From Bacteroidota bacterium (GTDB lineage: Bacteria > Bacteroidota > Ignavibacteria > Kryptoniales > JAKASW01), in NCBI GenBank assembly GCA_021825585.1, contig JAKAGT010000009.1, positions 1 to 64,000 on the forward strand: 64,000 nt of DNA, read 5' to 3'. Numbering within the stretch: the first letter of the stretch is position 1; each line of letters starts with the position of its first letter. Positions 26,510 to 34,387 of this stretch are shown piece after piece. Made by a program: the position numbers and the translations under genes. The notes below the pieces were generated by a model that was not told the origin of the DNA, searched no databases, and was given only the letters and a program-made list of their open reading frames with translations.

Positions 26510-27046
26510 TTACACCATCATGCTCCTTTTGATGATCGTATACGCGGCTATAGCGACGGACACGTTGACGGCCGCCCCGATCGTAAGCGGAAGTACGAGC
26601 GCTATTGCGAGTCCCAGACCCCCGATAGGAACCACTAGTAGTGAAGATCCAGGTCCGTTCAGGAGTACCGCTACGAAGGCACCGAACCACACGTGAACTT
26701 TTTTGGCAAGGAGTTGGAACGCTGTGACCCACGCCGCCATCTGGACGGCGATGAACACGTGCATCGGCAGGCTGAGCGGGAAACCGGTCGTCAGCGCGGT
26801 CAGCATGTGCCCAAACGCGGCTACGATGGCCCCTTCGCGCCAGCCGAATGTAATCGCGGAGAAGAACCCGAACGCCGCATCGAGGGCTACGGTCCCGGTC
26901 GGACTGGGAACCTTGACCATCGCTCCGACGGCGCTCATCGATATAAATATCGCCATGCGCGCGACCCTTTTCGGGGACCAGAACGAGCGCCCCGCCGACA
27001 GGTCAAGCTCTTCCTCGGGAATCGGAACGTTTGACAAGCCAATCAC
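26510..27046 (-). CDS. cblT: CblT-like ECF transporter S-component (predicted alpha-ribazole uptake)
   Basis: A 178-residue membrane protein with about six hydrophobic segments. It shows the AMVKVPSPTGTVALD and GHMLTALTTGFPLSLP features that I associate with CblT-type substrate-binding subunits. It starts with GTG at 27046, overlapping the regulator stop by four bases (GTGA). Its neighbours are the CblS-like kinase, the ECF ATPases and EcfT, so a complete ECF importer is encoded. Substrate assignment to alpha-ribazole rests on CblT/CblS pairing, which is known from Firmicutes, and is inference here. Confidence 0.75.
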   Translation of the reverse strand: MIGLSNVPIPEEELDLSAGRSFWSPKRVARMAIFISMSAVGAMVKVPSPTGTVALDAAFGFFSAITFGWREGAIVAAFGHMLTALTTGFPLSLPMHVFIAVQMAAWVTAFQLLAKKVHVWFGAFVAVLLNGPGSSLLVVPIGGLGLAIALVLPLTIGAAVNVSVAIAAYTIIKRSMMV

Positions 27047-27804
27047 CGTACGAGTTCGTTTAATTCCAGGCTCACCCTCTCGTCCTTTCCAAACGAGAAC
27101 TCGCAGCGATCACCCGGCATGAAAGAGCGTGTAACTTCGACAATCTCACCATTTTTTGTGAATGTCTTGCGCGTCAGAAAGAATATCGGCGAGCCTCGCT
27201 TCACATTTAGCAGATCGGCTTCATACTGCTCAGCCTTCAGACACGAGAGGCTCTCGGCAGAGTAGCCTATCGACACGCCGAATTTTTCCCGGAGTATTTC
27301 GTACAACGAGTTCTTCTCGAGATCATAGGACAGCAGGCCGGGACAGAAGAATTTCGGGACGTATGAAGTCTGCAGTGCGACCGGCACCTCGCTCATCAGC
27401 CTCAGCCTCTGGATCCGGAAAACCTCCGTACTCTCCTTCAGCTTCAGATATCCCAGTGACTCCGGAGATTCTTTCACCTCTTCGGACAGAATAACCTTTG
27501 TAACGAGATGACCCCCGTTCGATTTGAATTCGGAAGAAAAGCTCAGCGCCTCCGTAAGCCCGACGAATTTCTTCTTGCTTGCGACGAACGTCCCTTTCCC
27601 CTGAACCCGGTACAAGATTCCCTCCGAGACCAGATCGGATAGCGCCTGGCGTGCCGTGTTCCGGCTCACCTTCACCAGGCCGACGAATTCGTTTTCGGAA
27701 GGAATACGATCTCCCGGCTTATACCTGCCGATGTCGATCTCCTCTTTTATGATCTCTTCCAGCTGGTAATAAAGCGGCATCAGGCTGTCTCTGTTGATTT
27801 CCAT
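27043..27804 (-). CDS. GntR-family regulator, HutC/UTRA subfamily
   Basis: 253 residues. An N-terminal winged helix (PLYYQLEEIIKEEIDIGRYK, DRIPSENEF, VSRNTARQALSDL) is followed by a UTRA ligand-binding domain (from about residue 85 to the end, with VFRIQRLRL and EVTRSFMPGDRCEF). It lies at the head of the ECF genes and behind the BtuF-like gene, with AAGG eight bases before its ATG. It most likely senses a pathway metabolite and controls this operon. UTRA ligands in known members are small phosphosugars or nucleoside-like molecules, which would fit a ribotide effector. Confidence 0.9.
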   Translation of the reverse strand: MEINRDSLMPLYYQLEEIIKEEIDIGRYKPGDRIPSENEFVGLVKVSRNTARQALSDLVSEGILYRVQGKGTFVASKKKFVGLTEALSFSSEFKSNGGHLVTKVILSEEVKESPESLGYLKLKESTEVFRIQRLRLMSEVPVALQTSYVPKFFCPGLLSYDLEKNSLYEILREKFGVSIGYSAESLSCLKAEQYEADLLNVKRGSPIFFLTRKTFTKNGEIVEVTRSFMPGDRCEFSFGKDERVSLELNELVR

Positions 27805-27823
27805 GACTATTTTCCTTGTATCT

Positions 27824-28862
27824 CTAGTTGCCTTTATAATTCGTGCTTAATAACAGTTCGCCGCCCGCGGGCAGGGGAGGCAGGAATCTAAGCAGATTCG
27901 AAAATGTGGTTTCCATATTGGAGGGCACTCTGTCCAATTCCATGAGTGTCGTGTCGCCCGGTGCATGGATCGTCTTCCCGAATAAGTCTGCCGCTGTCGG
28001 AATCAGCGGCTCCGCCTGCTTTGTCTTGGCGGAGTTTATGTAACGAACCCTTCCATACCTGACCGCATTTACGGTTCCCGCGCCGGGCCTGTGTGCTATT
28101 TCATAAGGCGTCGTTGTACCGTAGCCGACCGAGTCGCCGGAGAAGTAAGGGCCCTCCCGCGTTTTCCCAGAGCGGCACCAGGATCACGTCCGGATTTGCC
28201 TCAACGATCTCTTCCCATGATACGCTCGGTGCGATTCCTGCCCTGTCGGAAAAAACCGGCTCCGCTCCCACCATCTTCATAAGCTCGGTGATGTACGAGT
28301 CCTTTCCCGGTACACACTTATATGCATAGTTGATTTCGTAGTAGACCTTCACCTTCGGCTTACCGGCGTATTTCGCTACGACAGATTTTAGCCCGGTCCT
28401 GATGCTGTCTACCAGCGTCTCGGCGTTCCTTTCCCTTCCAATTGCCTTCCCGAGATCCAATATCTTCGTGTAGACTTCTTTCAGGCCCGCTTCATCCATG
28501 TGGACCACCTTGTATCCCTCGGCTGAGAATTTCTTGCGTAATGAGGATTGAAGCCCGGTGCAGGTGAGGATAACATCCGGGTGGAGAGCCTCTACTTTCC
28601 TGACATCGATGTCGGTAAGGCCGCCGACCACCTCAAGCTTCCCTTCCTTGACCAGCCGCGGGATGGAATCGGGGAAGATGCAGTATCTGGTGACGCCGAC
28701 CAGGTTGCCTGCCGCTCCAAGGGCCGCCACTACATTCGTCCAATTGGGTGCCAAGGATACTATCCTCAGCTCCTGAGTCACGCCCTGACTCAAGGCGGTC
28801 AGACATAGAAGAAAACCGACAAAAGATGCCCGAAGACGGAAATTAGCCTCTCTCTTACCCAT
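27824..28862 (-). pseudogene. BtuF-like periplasmic corrinoid-binding protein, single frameshift
   Basis: From ATG 28862 (GGAGG five bases upstream) comes a signal peptide and a class III binding-protein domain: LRIVSLAPNWTNVVAALGA, GGLTDIDVRKVEALHPDVI, and VPLWENAGGP near residue 235. There the frame shifts. As written the chain ends at 28101, but the next frame continues YFSGDSVGYGTTTPYEIAH, NAVRYGRVRYIN and a further 65 or so residues to TAG at 27824. The total span is 3n+1 bases, so one extra base near 28144-28151 accounts for it. The tail after the GRVRYI strand is longer than in BtuF and unfamiliar to me. It leads the cobamide-type operon, 19 bases before the GntR gene. Confidence 0.82.
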
Positions 28863-29338
28863 TTCAGCCTCCGACTTGTTGGGTTGTTGGTACAAGTTAA
28901 ACTCAAAACCTACGTTTGTCAAGTGCCCTGGAGATTCCAGCCGCCGCTGCAATTAACAGGCTTCCATAGCTGCTTGCACCGCACTCACCCGTGCTTTGAG
29001 TGATACTACCGCTGCTCCCTATCCTTCTTCTTCTGAGGCAAGCGACCTCCCCCATCGGGCGTTTCAATCACTTTCGTTGACCACGGCAGCTGCTCTCCAA
29101 AAGTAATTCCCCATGTGATTCCGCACGACGACGGGATAGCGCAAGCATCCCGCCGTGAGTCGACAAGGCGGGCTACCGTTCCCTTTGAACTTAACATTCG
29201 TTTCAGTCGTTAGGTCGGTATATTCTCCGTTATCGGAATATCGGCTGCCCCGCTGCCACCATAGCCTGTTGCCGGCAGCGTCATCGTCTTAGGAACATAT
29301 TCTCCCTTTCAAAAGAAATAATTTGAAATTACTTTCTA
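28863..29338. promoter_or_regulatory. Divergent intergenic region between the BtuF-like gene and moxR
   Basis: These 476 bases must hold two divergent promoters. I found no clear gene and no canonical cobalamin or TPP riboswitch, though this is where a cobalamin riboswitch would be expected. The minus strand does hold a GGGAA, CCCG, GGAGA, CTGCC series over 29080-29190, which is only loosely reminiscent of one. A strong stem-loop lies inside (listed separately). A 63-codon open frame at 29006-29197 is not convincing. Confidence 0.4.
29128..29156. other. Stem-loop in the divergent intergenic region
   Basis: ACGACGGGAT (29128-29137) pairs with ATCCCGCCGT (29147-29156) with one A-C mismatch. 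Inside, GC (29139-29140) and GC (29145-29146) close a GCAA tetraloop with one bulged A. It is about 12 pairs in all and lies 266 bases upstream of the BtuF-like start. The function is unknown: a leader element for the minus-strand operon or a mobile palindrome are both possible. Confidence 0.55.
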
Positions 29339-30364
29339 ATGACAACTGATTTTACGGAAACAAGAAATGAGGTTCGTGACTTGGATATCACTGCACTGAA
29401 CGAGAAGATCAAACAGGAAAGCGCGTTCGTCGATCTTCTTATGAACGAAATCGGGAAGGTCATCGTCGGCCAGAAAGCCATGGTCGAAAGGCTCGTCATC
29501 GGTCTGCTCAGCAACGGCCACGTTTTGCTTGAAGGCGTTCCGGGTCTTGCGAAGACTCTTGCGATAAAGACTCTGTCGTCCGCGATGAAGGCGAAGTTCC
29601 AGAGGATTCAGTTCACTCCCGATCTTCTTCCCGCCGACCTGGTCGGAACTCAGATATACAACCAGAAGGAAGGAAATTTCCTCATCCGGAAAGGACCGAT
29701 CTTCTCGAACTTCATACTTGCCGACGAAATAAACCGCGCCCCCGCGAAGGTGCAGAGTGCGCTGCTGGAGGCAATGCAGGAGAGACAGGTTACGATCGGC
29801 GAGCAGACGTTCAAACTTACGGAGCCTTTTCTCGTCCTGGCCACCCAGAACCCGATCGAGCAGGAGGGAACCTATCCTCTTCCCGAGGCGCAGGTGGACC
29901 GCTTCATGCTGAAGGTAAGAATATCTTATCCGTCGCGAGACGAAGAACTGAGGATAATGCGGCAGAACGTAAACATGCTCGACGGCAAAGTGCAACAGGT
30001 TATATCTCCCGAAGACATTCTCAAGGCGAGAGAACTGGTGCACGAAGTTTATATAGATGAGAAGGTCGAGAAGTACATCCTCGACATAGTCTTTGCGACG
30101 CGTTCCCCGAAAGACTTCGGTCTCGACAGGTTGACCGACCTCATCAGTTACGGTGCATCCCCGAGGGCTTCGATCAACCTGGCGCTCGGCGCGAAAGCCA
30201 TGGCGTTCATCAGGAGAAGAGGGTATGTCATCCCGGAAGATGTGCGCGCCGTCTGCTTCGATGTCCTCCGTCACCGCATCGCGGTGACCTACGAGGCAGA
30301 GGCGGAAGAAATCACGAGCGAGAATGTGGTCCGCGACATTCTAGACAAGGTAGAAGTACCCTAG
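29339..30364 (+). CDS. moxR: MoxR-family AAA+ ATPase
   Basis: A 341-residue AAA+ chaperone-like ATPase. Walker A is GVPGLAKT, Walker B is ILADEINR, and sensor 1 lies in VLATQNPIEQEGTYPLPEAQ. MoxR proteins act with VWA-domain partners, here the DUF58 and BatA/BatB proteins encoded downstream, in maturation or assembly of envelope or metalloprotein complexes. No Shine-Dalgarno sequence precedes the ATG, which is common in this phylum. It is the first gene of the eight-gene plus-strand cluster. Confidence 0.95.
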   Translation: MTTDFTETRNEVRDLDITALNEKIKQESAFVDLLMNEIGKVIVGQKAMVERLVIGLLSNGHVLLEGVPGLAKTLAIKTLSSAMKAKFQRIQFTPDLLPADLVGTQIYNQKEGNFLIRKGPIFSNFILADEINRAPAKVQSALLEAMQERQVTIGEQTFKLTEPFLVLATQNPIEQEGTYPLPEAQVDRFMLKVRISYPSRDEELRIMRQNVNMLDGKVQQVISPEDILKARELVHEVYIDEKVEKYILDIVFATRSPKDFGLDRLTDLISYGASPRASINLALGAKAMAFIRRRGYVIPEDVRAVCFDVLRHRIAVTYEAEAEEITSENVVRDILDKVEVP

Positions 30365-30432
30365 CAGCTTTCAGCGGCCTGCAGCCGGCTCCCAGCGGCT
30401 GAATCCTATCCGCCGGCAGCTGACCGCAGTAC
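30363..30432. repeat. GCAGC/CGGCTG-rich repeat, family 2, copy 3
   Basis: The gap between moxR and the DUF58 gene is filled by CAGC/GCTG-rich sequence, including a stem CAGCCG (30382-30387) with CGGCTG (30396-30401). It resembles the stretches at 8150 and 9947. It sits inside an operon, so it may act on transcript stability. No U-tract follows. Confidence 0.5.
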
Positions 30433-30444
30433 GCTTATTATCCC

Positions 30445-31320
30445 ATGCTCACAAAAGAACTCCTAAAGCAAGTCAGGCAAATAGAGATTCGCACTAAGGG
30501 ACTGGTCAACCAGGTCTTTTCCGGCGAGTACCACTCCGTCTTCAAGGGAAGAGGAATGGAATTCTCGGAAGTCAGGGAATATCAGTTCGGCGACGACATC
30601 CGGAACATCGACTGGAACGTGACTGCGCGTTTCGGACATCCCTTCATCAAGGTATTCGAGGAGGAAAGAGAATTGACGGTCATGCTCATGATCGACATGA
30701 GCGGGTCGCTGATATTCGGCTCCGTCAACAAAACGAAACAGCAGATCGCCGCCGAAATAAGCGCGATCCTCGCATTTTCTGCTTTAAAGAACAACGACAA
30801 AGCAGGCCTCGTACTCTTCACGGACAAGATCGAGAAGTTCGTCCCTCCGCGAAAAGGAAGGTCTCACGTCCTGAGAATCATTCGGGAGGTGCTGTCGTTT
30901 GAGCCGGAGGGAAAATCGACGGATATGAAAGCCGCCCTCGAGTACCTGAACAATGCCGTCAAAAAGCGGAGTATCGTGTTCCTCCTCTCGGACTTCATGG
31001 ATTCCGGTTATGAGAAGATCCTCCGAATAGTCGGCAAAAGGCACGACCTTATCGGCATAGTGCTCAACGACAAACGCGAGGACGAAATCCCTCCGATGGG
31101 GCTCGTGAAATTCGTCGACGCCGAGAGCGGGATGGAAAGATGGATTGACACGGCGGACAGAAAAACGAGATTTTTATTCCAGCAGATGAGAGAGAAGAAC
31201 AAAGCAGATCGAAAGGCGCTCTTTCTATCCAGTCGCCTGGACAGCATCGAGATCCAGACCGGGGAAGACTACATAAAACCCATCGTGAAGTTTTTCAGAC
31301 TCAGAGAGGGAAGATGGTAA
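30445..31320 (+). CDS. DUF58 domain protein (Bat/MoxR cluster)
   Basis: A 291-residue cytosolic protein with a VWA-like fold. It carries the DUF58 hallmark FKGRGMEFSEVREYQFGDD (partly: GMEFSEVREYQFGDD) and IDWNVTARFG, then a MIDAS-type DMSGSLIFG motif. Family members pair with MoxR. The next reading frame starts inside its last codons (seven-base overlap), which indicates coupled translation with the cluster. Confidence 0.92.
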   Translation: MLTKELLKQVRQIEIRTKGLVNQVFSGEYHSVFKGRGMEFSEVREYQFGDDIRNIDWNVTARFGHPFIKVFEEERELTVMLMIDMSGSLIFGSVNKTKQQIAAEISAILAFSALKNNDKAGLVLFTDKIEKFVPPRKGRSHVLRIIREVLSFEPEGKSTDMKAALEYLNNAVKKRSIVFLLSDFMDSGYEKILRIVGKRHDLIGIVLNDKREDEIPPMGLVKFVDAESGMERWIDTADRKTRFLFQQMREKNKADRKALFLSSRLDSIEIQTGEDYIKPIVKFFRLREGRW

Positions 31321-32273
31321 GAAGAATCTCGCTCGCAGTTCTCCTTGTTTCCGTGCTCGCCACCACCGCGCTCTCTCAGGGCATAACCGCGAAAGCGTTC
31401 ACCGATAAGACTCAATATCAGGTCGGTGATTACATTCACTATTCCATTCAGATCGGCTATGACAAGGGGACGGTAGTCCACCCGCCGCTTATAGCGGACA
31501 GCGTAAAGACAGTCTCGATATTGCAGACCGAGAAGCCTGTCGAGGCAGCGAAGAACAATGCGGTACTTGTCACATATGATTTCATCCTTGCCGGATACGA
31601 TTCCGAGGGCGTAACGATACCCCCGATTCCCGTCTTTTACCAAATTCCCGGCAAAGCGGTGCTGGACTCGGTTGTGACGAACCCGGTGAGTTTCACGGTC
31701 AGCACGCTGAAGGTAAATCTCCAGAGCAACATCAAAGACGTAAACGGGCCTCTTAAAATCCCGCTCAACTGGCTGTGGGTTGCGCTCTGGGTTGTCGTTG
31801 CTCTTCTTGTCCTCGGCGCCGCTTACTACCTCTACCGGAGATACAAGCGGGGAGCCGGCAATCCGCAGCAGGTGGCCGCCGCGCCCGCACTTCCTCCGGA
31901 CGAAATCGCCCTAAATTCTCTCCGCGAGCTCGAAAAAGCGCAACTCTGGCAGAACGGGATGATAAAGGAGTATCACTCGGCCATTACCGAGATCATAAGA
32001 AGGTACTTCGAAGGGAGGTTCGGCATGCCGGCGATGGAGCTCCCCACTTCGGAGGCCGTCGAACTCTTGAGAAAGCAGCGGGGAAGCGAACCCGTCGTGG
32101 AGACGACGTATGACTTTCTGTCGAACGCAGACCTGGTGAAGTTCGCAAAGTATACTCCGCTCGGACCGGTGAACGAAGAAATGATGCAGCAGGCCTGCGA
32201 GATCGTGAACAAATCGCGGCAGAAGCCGAATTCGGAAGAAGAAAAGCAGGCAGCGACGACCGATGTTCAATGA
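31314..32273 (+). CDS. Bat-cluster membrane protein with periplasmic N-terminal domain
   Basis: 319 residues. A signal sequence (MVRRISLAVLLVSVLATTAL) is followed by a beta-rich periplasmic domain of about 120 residues. A single membrane segment (LWVALWVVVALLVLGAAYYL, near 165-185) precedes a helical cytosolic part with ITEIIRRYFEGRFG and PTSEAVELL. Position and build match the short protein usually found between DUF58 and BatA in Bacteroidota, sometimes called BatD-like or DUF4381-like. It overlaps the genes on both sides (7 and 11 bases). Its biochemical role is not established. Confidence 0.8.
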   Translation: MVRRISLAVLLVSVLATTALSQGITAKAFTDKTQYQVGDYIHYSIQIGYDKGTVVHPPLIADSVKTVSILQTEKPVEAAKNNAVLVTYDFILAGYDSEGVTIPPIPVFYQIPGKAVLDSVVTNPVSFTVSTLKVNLQSNIKDVNGPLKIPLNWLWVALWVVVALLVLGAAYYLYRRYKRGAGNPQQVAAAPALPPDEIALNSLRELEKAQLWQNGMIKEYHSAITEIIRRYFEGRFGMPAMELPTSEAVELLRKQRGSEPVVETTYDFLSNADLVKFAKYTPLGPVNEEMMQQACEIVNKSRQKPNSEEEKQAATTDVQ

Positions 32274-33258
32274 TGTGACGTTCGCATATCCGTGGATGCT
32301 CTATTTCCTCCTAATCATCCCCGCGATGATCATCTGGCATTGGAAGGTCGGGAAATCCAGACAGCCGTCGATAACCTACTCTTCCCTCAAAATCTTCAGC
32401 GGGATCAGACCGTCCTGGAAGGAAAAATTTCGCAACGCTCCGATCATGCTCCGATCCGCTGCAGTTGCCCTCCTGATCGTTGCGCTCGCGAGACCACAGA
32501 GTTTCTCTTCAGGCCAGAATGTGACGACAGAAGGGATCGACATCGTGATCACGCTCGATATTTCTTCGAGCATGCTATCGCAGGACTTCCACCCGAACCG
32601 GGTGGAGGCCGCAAAGGATGTGGCGGAAAAGTTCATCGAATCGAGGCCGAACGACAGGATCGGGCTCGTGATCTTCGCGCGCGAAGCCTTCACACAATGC
32701 CCGGTCACCATCGACCATACCGTTCTCATAAACCTCCTGAAGAAAGTCGAGCCGGGGATGGTGCCTGACGGTACGGCAATAGGTAACGGGATCGCGGACG
32801 CGGTTTCCAGACTGAAGGACGGGAAAGCCAAGAGCAGAGTGATCATCCTCCTCACGGACGGCGTCAACAACGCGGGAGAAATCGATCCTCTGACCGCGGC
32901 TGAAATCGCGAAGACTTACGGCGTCAGGGTCTACACGATAGGCGTAGGTACTCAAGGCCAGGCTCCTTATCCGGTGCAAACGCCGCTGGGAATACAGTAC
33001 CAGATGCTGCCCGTTCAAATTGACGAGAACCTGCTGAAACAAATTGCGTCGATAACGGGTGGAGAGTATTTCAGGGCCACGGGCAACAGGACATTGGACG
33101 AAATTTATCGCAAGATCGACAAACTGGAGAAATCGAAAATCAAGGTTACCTCTTACCGCAGCGCCGCAGAGCTTTTTTCAGGTTGGCTCGACGCAGGCCT
33201 GATTTTGCTGCTCCTGGAACTCGGCCTGTCCAGGACTATTTTGAGAAGAATTCCTTAA
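32263..33258 (+). CDS. batA: BatA, VWA-domain membrane protein
   Basis: 331 residues. Two N-terminal membrane segments (PWMLYFLLIIPAMIIW; a second near 65-80) come before a VWA domain with an intact MIDAS DISSSM, followed by the TDG of LLTDGVNN, and a last membrane helix (LDAGLILLLLELGLS). It is part of the Bacteroides aerotolerance-type complex in the cytoplasmic membrane, with the VWA domain able to bind a partner through a metal. It is separated from batB by 63 bases holding a T-rich repeat half-copy. Confidence 0.93.
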   Translation: MFNDVTFAYPWMLYFLLIIPAMIIWHWKVGKSRQPSITYSSLKIFSGIRPSWKEKFRNAPIMLRSAAVALLIVALARPQSFSSGQNVTTEGIDIVITLDISSSMLSQDFHPNRVEAAKDVAEKFIESRPNDRIGLVIFAREAFTQCPVTIDHTVLINLLKKVEPGMVPDGTAIGNGIADAVSRLKDGKAKSRVIILLTDGVNNAGEIDPLTAAEIAKTYGVRVYTIGVGTQGQAPYPVQTPLGIQYQMLPVQIDENLLKQIASITGGEYFRATGNRTLDEIYRKIDKLEKSKIKVTSYRSAAELFSGWLDAGLILLLLELGLSRTILRRIP

Positions 33259-33276
33259 ATGAAAAAATGCGTGTAC

Positions 33277-33318
33277 ATATTTGAATTTTGAATTTTGACT
33301 TTTTACTTTTGACTTTGA
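33277..33318. repeat. T/G-rich half-copy of the family 1 repeat
   Basis: TTGAATTTTGAATTTTGAC and TTTTACTTTTGACTTTG make a right-arm-like run with almost no C and no matching left arm. It fills the gap between batA and batB inside an operon. It is therefore either a decayed copy or an independent T-rich run. Confidence 0.5.
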
Positions 33319-33321
33319 AGC

Positions 33322-34383
33322 ATGTTTAGATTCGCACATCCCGAGTATCTTTACGGTTTGTATTTCGTCCCGGTGCTCATCGCAGCGTTCTGGTATTCTA
33401 TCCGAAGGCGAAGCAGACTGATCGACCAATTCGCCGGGAAAACGCTCCAACCGGTCCTGCTCCCGACATTCAGCAAGGGGATGGCGGCTCTCAGGCCGGC
33501 GATTATCGTCATGGCGGTCATTCTCCTGCTGATCGCGGCTTCGGACCCGCAAATCGGAACGAAGATCGAAAACGTCAAAGAAAAGGGAATCGACATCTAC
33601 GCCCTGCTCGACGTCTCCCTAAGCATGCAAGCACAGGACATCAAGCCGAGCAGACTCGACAAGGCGAAGCTTGAACTGTCGAACCTTCTCCCGAGGCTGA
33701 GAGGCGACCGGATCGGCCTGATCGTCTTCGCCGGAGAGCCGTTCGTTCAGTTCCCGCTGACTAGCGACTATTCCGCCGCTGACCTCTTTCTTTCCGCAGC
33801 CAATGTCAACTCCGTGCCGGAACAGGGAACCGCAATCGCTCCCGCAATAAACCTCGCACTGAACTCCTTCGAAGTCTCATCCAAGAACGACCCGTCGGAT
33901 AAGGCAGAACAAGTGATTGTCATATTCTCCGACGGCGGCGACCACGAAGGCCACATTCAGGAGGCAATCGACAGGGCAAAGAAAGACCACGTGAAGATTT
34001 ATACCGTAGGATTCGGCTCGCCGGACGGCGCCCCCATCCCGATTTACAACGATCAGGGACAGCAAATCGGATTCAAGAAAGACGACAAGGGCAACATAGT
34101 CCTGGCAAAACTCCATGCCACCGAACTCCAACAAATCGCGTCGGGCACCGGCGGAAAATTTTTCAGGGCGGCAAACGGGAGAGACGAGCTCGAACTGATC
34201 TACGGCGACCTCTCCAAAATCAGGAAGAGTGAACTCGGTGAGAAAAGGGTCACTGACTACGAGGACAGGTTTTATTATTTTCTGGCGCCGGCGATCATGC
34301 TTCTCCTCCTTGAATTCTTCATGTCGGAGCGCAGGTCGCGCTTACTCGGCAAGTTGAACGAAAAACTGGGAACCGTACAATAA
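33322..34383 (+). CDS. batB: BatB, VWA-domain membrane protein
   Basis: A 353-residue paralogue of BatA with the same plan: N-terminal membrane helices, a VWA domain with MIDAS DVSLSM and FSDGGDHEG, and a C-terminal membrane helix (YFLAPAIMLLLLEFFMS). The DQGQQIGFKKDDKGN insertion after the VWA strands is typical of BatB rather than BatA. The stop is five bases before batC. Confidence 0.93.
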   Translation: MFRFAHPEYLYGLYFVPVLIAAFWYSIRRRSRLIDQFAGKTLQPVLLPTFSKGMAALRPAIIVMAVILLLIAASDPQIGTKIENVKEKGIDIYALLDVSLSMQAQDIKPSRLDKAKLELSNLLPRLRGDRIGLIVFAGEPFVQFPLTSDYSAADLFLSAANVNSVPEQGTAIAPAINLALNSFEVSSKNDPSDKAEQVIVIFSDGGDHEGHIQEAIDRAKKDHVKIYTVGFGSPDGAPIPIYNDQGQQIGFKKDDKGNIVLAKLHATELQQIASGTGGKFFRAANGRDELELIYGDLSKIRKSELGEKRVTDYEDRFYYFLAPAIMLLLLEFFMSERRSRLLGKLNEKLGTVQ

Positions 34384-34387
34384 GAAA

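Noticed and set aside
29006-29197. 63-residue minus-strand open frame in the divergent gap
   Set aside because: It covers the stem-loop region, has an unlikely composition and no plausible start context.
28953-29338. Canonical cobalamin riboswitch upstream of the BtuF-like gene
   Set aside because: The core blocks GGTG-AA-TCC and GC-ACTGT are not present in the expected order; only loose similarity is seen, so it is listed as a finding to test and not as a feature.
29336-30274. 312-residue open frame antisense to moxR
   Set aside because: It is a shadow of the strongly conserved MoxR frame on the plus strand.
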